The notes beneath the pieces were generated by a model. That model had not been told where the DNA came from and did no database searches. It saw nothing but the letters and a program-made list of their open reading frames with translations. The position numbers were made by a program, and so were the translations under genes. Below, one piece after another: positions 58,535 through 64,000 of a stretch of DNA of 64,000 nucleotides (position 1 is the first letter of the stretch; each line of letters begins with the position of its first letter). The stretch is from Diplonema papillatum (lineage: Eukaryota; Euglenozoa; Diplonemea; Diplonemida; Diplonemidae), in contig JAPJBO010000005.1 in assembly GCA_030068145.1 (NCBI GenBank), positions 186,001 to 250,000 of the forward strand. Reading direction: 5' to 3'.

Positions 58535-58800
58535 GGAGAAGCCAGGGAATGACTCCCCTCGATCCTGAGACGGGATCGTATGCAGCAGTGGACTACGACG
58601 GTTTCTGATCATCGTGGATCCCCACGCTCTCGTTCTTGCTTACAGCAGAAGTTCGTCTTTCTACGATCTCAGAAGTGCACCTCTGACGTAGGAGTGCGTA
58701 CGATCCCGGCAGTCCCTATTGATCCCGAAACGAGGCCTTAAACTCAAAAGAGAACCGCTGAGAACTTCGTTTTGATTATTCCTTCTCGAGGTTTCCGTGT
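58535..58800 (-). pseudogene. Degenerate 18S rRNA fragment 3
   Basis: On the minus strand the order is AGCGGTTCTCTTTTGAG (also in fragment 1), CTACGTCAGAGGTGCACTTC, AGATCGTAGAAAGACGAAC, CAAGAACGAGAGCGTGGGGA, GATGATCAGAAACCGTCGTA, GTCCACTGCTGCATACGATC, CCGTCTCAGGATCGAGGGGA. It therefore spans the junction between the regions covered by fragments 1 and 2. Changes in universal bases mark it as a relic. Confidence 0.85.
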
Positions 58801-59071
58801 CGACGGGGCAATTGGACATGGGCCAGTCGGTCCTAAGGCAAGCGCTTGCTCGGACGTGCGGGATTGCCGCGTGCGGCTAGTGTCGGCTTCTCGGTGTTGT
58901 GTCAACAATGAGCGGCGATCGCAACTTCGCAAAAGGGGCACCTTTAACCTTCTGATCAACCCAAAAAGAAAACGCTGCGATTGCCAGCTCCCCCCCCTGT
59001 GATATCAGCGAAGGGGTTCGACACTAATTTGTTATTGCAAGGAAAAGGAAGAGTAGAGACCCGCCGGTACG

Positions 59072-59746
59072 ATGGGCTGTACGAACAGCAAGGCCGACGA
59101 ACGACCGAAAACGGACAGTGCGAAGCCCGAGAAGCCGGTTGCGGGCAAGGACGACCTGGGCACGAGCGGGAAGTGGATGAAAGGATACGCCGTCGGCCAA
59201 ACGGTGGCCGGCCCGGCGACGTACGTGGTGAGGATGCTCAAGGATAAGGAAGGCGCTTGGGAAATGATGAGAGGCAACGCCATGGGCTCGTCGAACGGCG
59301 ATGCGTCGAGTCAAGTGACGTGGGTCGAACCGATAGAAGGGCAACGAGTGATGGAATACGAGATCAAGGAGGACGGAGACGGTGTGATACGAGGAGGCGG
59401 GTGGGAAGCTGACGTCCAGTTCATCAACGTCACAGCGGAGCAACGGGTGATGGACATCGTGCGAGGCGAGTCACGAATCATCGGATACCGGTGCAACCTG
59501 TCAGGTCCGGTGGCTGTCGGTTACCCGCAGCCGTTTCCGTCTACCAGCTCGCGGATATCGATGCCCGAAAAAAGTCCGACGCGGCCCTTCTACTCGACGG
59601 AGCCGCCCCGCTTCCTCGAGGGCGACTCGTTGACCACTTTCAAGCAGGGCATCTTCAACATCACCGGCGACAACGGCACCTACGCCACCGTCCGTGCCCA
59701 GGCGGGCCGAACCATCGCGGTCTTTATCATCCAAGAGATCGACATG
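59072..59746 (+). CDS. MGC-start acylated protein of unknown family, exon 1
   Basis: ATG 59072 begins MGCTNSKADE: Gly2 and Cys3 are the standard sites for myristoylation and palmitoylation, so membrane anchoring is likely. The rest (GKWMKGYAVGQTVAGP, QVTWVEPIEGQRVMEYEI, GWEADVQFINVTAEQRV, RTIAVFIIQEIDM) alternates hydrophobic residues in a beta-rich pattern. I do not recognise the family; a tubby/LURP-like barrel is only a guess. The exon ends in phase 0 at donor GTACTG (59747). With exons at 63523 and 63856 the protein has 278 residues. Confidence 0.7.
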
Positions 59747-59880
59747 GTACTGTTTCACTTTCACTCCGGGGGGGATCGCCGTACTATCCGCGGACACAGA
59801 GTACCATTAAACTGCCTCACTTTCACTCCGGGGGATCGCCCTAACCGCGGACAGAGTAACATTAAAGAGCAATTTACCTT
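59747..59880 (+). repeat. 60-bp CACTTTCACTCCGGGGG repeat, left array
   Basis: Two units of CACTTTCACTCCGGGGG ... GCGGACACAGAGTAACATTA. The donor of the MGC gene's first intron abuts the first unit. The right array is at 61855-62095. Confidence 0.85.
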
Positions 59881-60195
59881 ATAGCCAGCAGGTACAATTG
59901 AAATTCCCTAACAGCCAGCAAAAACAAATTTAATTCCCTTCGAGCCAGCAAAACAAATTCAATTCCCTTCGAGCCAGCAGAAACAAATCTTTTTCCCTTC
60001 GAGCCAGCAAAACAAATTTAATTCCCTTCCAGCCAGCAAAAACAAATTTATTTCCCTTCGAGCCAGCAAAACAAATTTAATTCCCTTCGAGCCAGGAAAA
60101 ACAAATATAATTCCCTTCGAGCCAGCAAAAAACAAATTTAATTCCCTTCGAGCCAGCAAAAACAAAGTTAATTCCCTTATAGCCAGCAACAGCAC
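59880..60195 (+). repeat. 30-bp minisatellite, left array
   Basis: Ten or so units of AGCCAGCAAAAACAAATTTA plus ATTCCCTTCG. Five units of the same repeat occur on the other strand at 61680-61845, so the two arrays are inverted relative to each other. Confidence 0.9.
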
Positions 60196-60995
60196 TTTTT
60201 TTTGGAATTTTCACATTTTCCGGATGTAGGCCTATTTTGGCCATTTTTTGCCATTTTGGCCGATTTGCCCATAGTTTGGCCTATTTTGGCCTCTGTTGCC
60301 GGGTTTAGACTTTGTCCATTGCCTCCAGATTTTGCTCATAATTTGCAAAGTGCATTTCCCTGACAACATTGAAGAAAACAATTTCCGACATTGCCGTTGA
60401 CAGGCACTGGTCCCCTACAGCACTGATCACTCCCCAGGAGCAATCAGTATTCTTACTTCATCAATTCCAGCACCATAATCAAACTCACTGTACATCAATT
60501 CCAGCACCATAATCAAACTCACTGTATAATCAAGGCGCTTCCTTTTGATTCAGAAAGGATTCATGTCCGCGCGAACCCCCTACGGCACTGTAAAATGTAG
60601 GGGGGCCCTACTCCTATTGCATGTTCGCGTGTTTCACAATAACCCGGTCGGTTCCTCCATATGTACAGGCTTGCTTTTGCACGCATGTGTATCCTTTTTC
60701 AGGGTGTGCTTATCCCTTCCATCCCTTTGCTTAGTTCGTGAGCCATGATCGTTTCGTCAAACGCATGCATCCTGGCAGGTATCCCCTTTTTTTTTTGGGA
60801 GGACAAAGCGGGAAGGGGGGGGTTAATATTGCATCATCCTGCGTAAAGTCATCTGCTCTACGATCAACAGAATTCGCTCTCTAAGTACGGAGTCAAGTCT
60901 CGTCTGTATACGCGATGCGGTTTACCGAAGCCATCGAGCGCCACGGCCAGGGATGGATACGTTTACTCGCTGATCGATGCTACGGCAGTTCCGCA

Positions 60996-61403
60996 AACCC
61001 ACTATGCAGCCTGAGTTCAGCCCCGCGCATCTACGCTCACAAGGCAACCCATGATCACTTCGGTGTGAGGGATCAGTCCTGACCGAGCCTAATGCCTGCC
61101 GGGCGCCTGCTCCGTTGCGGTGTTTGCTTTTCTGACCAATGCGTTCCACGTCTGAAGGGTCCTTGCGTTAAGTTCGCGCCTTCTGTGGGTATACAGACTT
61201 GATCACGACTTTTGGAAACGAAGCTTACTCTTGAGATCTGGTGTGGAGGGCCATCGTTACCTGACAAAACCCACTCATGCAGCCTGAGTTCAGCCCCGCG
61301 CATCTAGCGCTCACAAGGCAACCCGTGATCACTTCGGTGTGAGGGATCAGTCCTGACCGAGCCTAATGCCTGCCGGGCGCCTGCTCCGTTGCGGTGTTTT
61401 GAA
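60996..61403 (+). repeat. ~130-bp duplicated unit, unknown nature
   Basis: Copies 60996-61127 and 61267-61403 are about 97% identical (CAGCCTGAGTTCAGCCCCGC, GATCACTTCGGTGTGAGGGA, GCCGGGCGCCTGCTCCGTTG), separated by 139 bp of unrelated sequence. It looks like a structured RNA or its relic, but matched nothing I could name. Confidence 0.8.
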
Positions 61404-61679
61404 AACTAGGTAACTTTGTGCTCAGCGGTCCTACGAATCATGTTCCACGTCCTGTGATTCGTACTTTCAAACTTAATGCCATGAATCATGTTCTACCTCC
61501 TGTGATTCGTGTGACTTTTAACAATCTCGTCATTTCGCCCCCACTCCTTCCTACAGCAGGACAGGTCCTGCTCTGTGGGCAACCAATGTTTTCTCACCCA
61601 GGCTGGTAGAACTGGTCATCCTGTCCAGGCGTCCAGACTGGTGGGACTGGTGTGGTCAACCTGTCCAGGCTCTGGTCAA

Positions 61680-61845
61680 GTGCTATAAGGGAATTAAATT
61701 TGTTTTGCTGGCTGTCAGGGAATGCAATTGTTTTTGCTGGCTGTTAGGGAATTAAATTTGTTTTTGCTGGCTGTTAGGGAATTAAATTTGTTTTGCTGGC
61801 TGTTAGGGAATTAAATTTGTTTTGCTGGCTCGAAGGGAAATACCC
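61680..61845 (-). repeat. 30-bp minisatellite, inverted right array
   Basis: Five units of GGGAATTAAATTTGTTTTGC plus TGGCTGTTA, the reverse complement of the left array. Confidence 0.9.
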
Positions 61846-61849
61846 CAAC

Positions 61850-62097
61850 ATTAAATCGTCTCACTTTCACTCCGGGGGGGATCGCCGTACTATCCGCGGA
61901 CACAGAGTAACATTAAACTGCCTCACTTTCACTCGGGGGGGGATCGCCCTAACCGCGGACAGAGTAACATTAAACTGCCTCACTTTTACTCTGGGGGGGA
62001 TCGCCGTACCATCCGCGGACACAGAGTAACATTAAACTGCCTCACTTTCACTCCGGGGGGGATCGCCCTAACCGCGGACAGAGTAACGTTAAACTAA
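61850..62097 (+). repeat. 60-bp CACTTTCACTCCGGGGG repeat, right array
   Basis: Four units alternating GCCGTACYATCCGCGGACAC and GCCCTAACCGCGGACAGAG forms, in the same orientation as the left array. It runs into TTAAACTAAGATTCCCCC, the family H end. Confidence 0.9.
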
Positions 62098-62484
62098 GAT
62101 TCCCCCCCTAGGCTAAAGGTGATGAGGGGATCGGTTCACTTTTCAAAGGGATATTTCACTAAGGCAACAAGATCCCGAATACGCACAGGATGTGCTCTCA
62201 CAGTGAATAAGTAAACCTTGAATCACAGACTCGTTCATTCTGGTTCCAACAGCAGCACGGAAACGCTCACAAGCCAACTCTAACACACATCGTGAGTCGC
62301 GCATCCAGCACGACACCGCACGCCGTCGACAACTTGCTTTGTTACCCAACCTGGAAGCCAACGTAACCAGCAGACCGCACATGTACGCGCGGGTTTTTTG
62401 CCTGTCGGGCCTGTTGCTGGCACAGGCTAGTAGGAGACTCTAAAAACCCCGGATTCTCAAGCGAACTTTGACTCTAAAACCCAC

Positions 62485-62790
62485 CTACTGCAGGCTATCG
62501 TCGCTGGGTTCCTGGCTGCCCGAACGTGGCTGAGCTGACGGCTGTGGCTGATGGAGGACGACCCGCCCCAAAGCTGCACAGCCGATGGCTCGATAGAAGT
62601 TCCATGAAGGAGAGCCAGCCGGCGGCCGCCGAGCGATTCCAATCGCCGGCAGTGGGGCTAGACAAATCGATGGCCTGATCTTTTTGATCAGGCGAGCCGC
62701 AGGCGTGACGGTCTTCCGATCGTGGTCGAAAGAGACCCCTATAAAACCATAACCCGAGGAAGCGTCGTTGCTATCCTCGGGCTTCCAAGA
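62485..62790 (-). pseudogene. Possible reverse-transcriptase relic
   Basis: The minus frame reads SSGYGFIGVSFDHDRKTVTPAARLIKKI, resembling the thumb-region pattern FLGFxIDxxxKTVxxxxxKxxKI of LTR and YR retroelement reverse transcriptases. No catalytic motif is recognisable on either side. It lies in intron 1 of the MGC gene, on the same strand as the VIPER-like element. Confidence 0.35.
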
Positions 62791-63067
62791 AGCGTGGACC
62801 CTTGCGCACCCCCGAGCGGGTTGCACTTTCATACCACGTCTTGCGCTGCCGCTGGCTCCCAAACCCGTGATTCGTCGCCGTGCGAATAATTGAGGGCCCG
62901 TCAATCATTCCCATAAACGAATGAGGAGACGGTGGGACACTCTTTGGTCCTGCTGGTCTTGGTCCATTTCTAAGACGCCGGAGCTTGTTATCTACCGACC
63001 TCATCCCAAATCCTACCGTAAGCAACAGTAACCCAGCAGGGCAGGCGCCCTGAAATTTCTTGATACT

Positions 63068-63215
63068 TAGTACTAGTATTACTAACAATCTTGCGGTTGC
63101 CCTTCAATGCATGGTGGCAGGCTAACAGGCGTAGGCAGCGTGGTTTGGAGAGGGAAATACAAGGGGGAAAACGATCAAATCGGCACGCACAAACCAAAAA
63201 CGAAGCGCCTGTCTT
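63068..63215 (+). repeat. Dispersed repeat family B, copy 4 (intronic)
   Basis: Runs from ACTAACAATCTTGCGGTTGC to CGAAGCGCCTGTCTTTTTT, with a ~30-bp deletion relative to 8177-8345. Confidence 0.8.
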
Positions 63216-63522
63216 TTTTGCTGCCTGGTCAGACACGGTTGTAGGAGCCTCTCCCGAGACGGGGTTTCCCGTGCTCTCTCCCGTTGTCAAGCACCGGTTG
63301 GAATTACAATACGAGAGAACAAGCGACGGGGGCGGCGTGCCGCAAAGGGTGAAAGAAGTTCCTCTTGCTTGAATGCAACACCCTATAGAACCGAGTAGCA
63401 CGCTAAGGAAAGAAAGAAAAAGTTAGTCATTTGTGGTCGTGTGTGCGGGAAAGCACCACCGTCCCTTGCAACCCCCACCCCCCTACAAACTAACGTTGTG
63501 AAACCAATTGCCCGTCTTGCAG

Positions 63523-63643
63523 CGCAGGACCGTCATTACCGCTTTTCCGGCGAACAAACAGCGTGTCCTCAACAAGCTACTCCGCGGATACTCCCCCCTT
63601 TGGCCAGGGACTCGTCACAGCCAAGACCACCTATCCTCCTCTG
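63523..63643 (+). CDS. MGC-start protein, exon 2
   Basis: Acceptor CCCGTCTTGCAG. Phase 0 continues the first exon: ...QEIDM + RRTVITAFPANKQRVLNKLLRGY. Donor GTAGGA follows at 63644 (phase 1). The linkage is inferred from phase and from agreement of all three exons with one stop. Confidence 0.6.
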
Positions 63644-63647
63644 GTAG

Positions 63648-63785
63648 GATCCTGGCTGTGCGAGCTACGAACAGCCGCCTGACAAACCAGACTCAGACCG
63701 CTGTCCTCAGGTTCCGCGCTGATCTTAAAGGACCGAAACGGCGCAGAAGGGACCAGTGCGGTGTTGAGCACATATCCATTCCAAG
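63648..63785 (+). repeat. Dispersed repeat family D, intronic copy
   Basis: GAGCTACGAACAGCCGCCTG ... GGACCGAAACGGCGCAG and GGTGTTGAGCACATA match 35085-35230 and the two halves at 11815-12300. Confidence 0.8.
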
Positions 63786-63855
63786 CACGTTCTTGCAAAC
63801 CCCCCCCACCCCCCCCCTCCTGCGAGGAACGCCATTTGCCAATTACTAGCTGCAG

Positions 63856-63896
63856 GTATGATCTTCAAGGAGCTGCTGCAGATCACAAAAAAGTAA
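63856..63896 (+). CDS. MGC-start protein, last exon
   Basis: Acceptor TAGCTGCAG. The first two bases complete the split Gly codon, giving GMIFKELLQITKK and stop TAA at 63894-63896. The total of 837 nt across three exons is divisible by three. Confidence 0.6.
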
Positions 63897-63934
63897 CGTT
63901 CTGCCTACAAAAAAACAAGGGGCCGCTCGGTGCT

Positions 63935-64000
63935 TATTTCGGCGGAGGCGAACAATACGACTCGAAATTGGTCGTTTTTTGTTGAATGCTCATGCTGCAC
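63935..64000 (-). repeat. Repeat family C, reversed partial copy at window end
   Basis: GGCGGAGGCGAACAATACGA and TTGTTGAATGCT resemble the reversed core of family C. It is cut by the window end. Confidence 0.5.

Noticed and set aside
60996..61403. 5S rRNA or spliced-leader RNA genes
   Set aside because: No 5S internal control sequence and no diplonemid-type spliced-leader exon could be recognised in either strand.
1..64000. CRISPR arrays, bacterial operons, telomeric (TTAGGG)n tracts
   Set aside because: The tandem repeats have no spacer structure, genes have introns and no ribosome-binding sites, and no TTAGGG array is visible.

Overview
The window looks like nuclear DNA of a euglenozoan protist, most likely a diplonemid. 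Four observations support this. (1) Three degenerate small-subunit rRNA fragments carry kinetoplastid-like signatures, such as the block just downstream of the conserved 'ACCGTCGTAG' region. (2) A tyrosine-recombinase retroelement has the order Gag-like, recombinase, reverse transcriptase; that order is known from VIPER-type elements of trypanosomatids. (3) The cyclin is PHO80-type. (4) All seven recognisable host genes lie on the + strand, as expected for long one-directional transcription units. Coding exons are very GC-rich. The spaces between them are AT-richer and packed with short dispersed repeats. Introns are GT-AG, with recurrent donors GTATGC and GTGTGT. The organism call is inference.

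Layout, 1-23 kb: a truncated hAT-like miniature element (1-220); a three-exon FCP1/NIF-type phosphatase gene (685-8892) whose first intron holds a complete hAT-like miniature element; 6 kb of repeat-rich DNA; a frameshifted gene of unknown function (15612-17424) embedded in a repeat cassette together with an 18S rRNA fragment; and a 3.2 kb foldback-like element (18563-21772) that contains a second inverted-repeat element and tRNA-like Pol III sequences.

23-35 kb: a VPS26 (retromer) gene, exons 24142-30394. Its first mapped intron is almost wholly a 3.8 kb hAT-like element with a 0.9 kb relative nested inside; both have perfect 8-bp target duplications.

33-49 kb: an EF-hand/WD40 gene of the WDR49/WDR64/WDY type (33329-40122); a telomerase reverse transcriptase gene (41229-46104) with two N-terminal CCCH zinc fingers and two partial downstream copies of its 3' end; and a PHO80-type cyclin (47903-49035).

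49-64 kb: repeat-rich DNA with an 18S fragment; a VIPER-like retroelement on the minus strand (55258-58178) flanked by a short repeat that also occurs alone in two host introns; another 18S fragment; and a gene for a 278-residue protein with an MGC N-terminus predicted to be myristoylated and palmitoylated (59072-63896), whose 3.8 kb first intron is full of tandem arrays.

The host genes have no obvious shared pathway (phosphatase, retromer, axonemal-type WD protein, telomerase, cyclin, membrane-anchored protein). Their co-orientation, rather than function, is what links them. Dispersed repeat families are lettered A-H in the entries. Exon junctions were derived by reading-frame continuity and family alignment from memory, not from transcripts.
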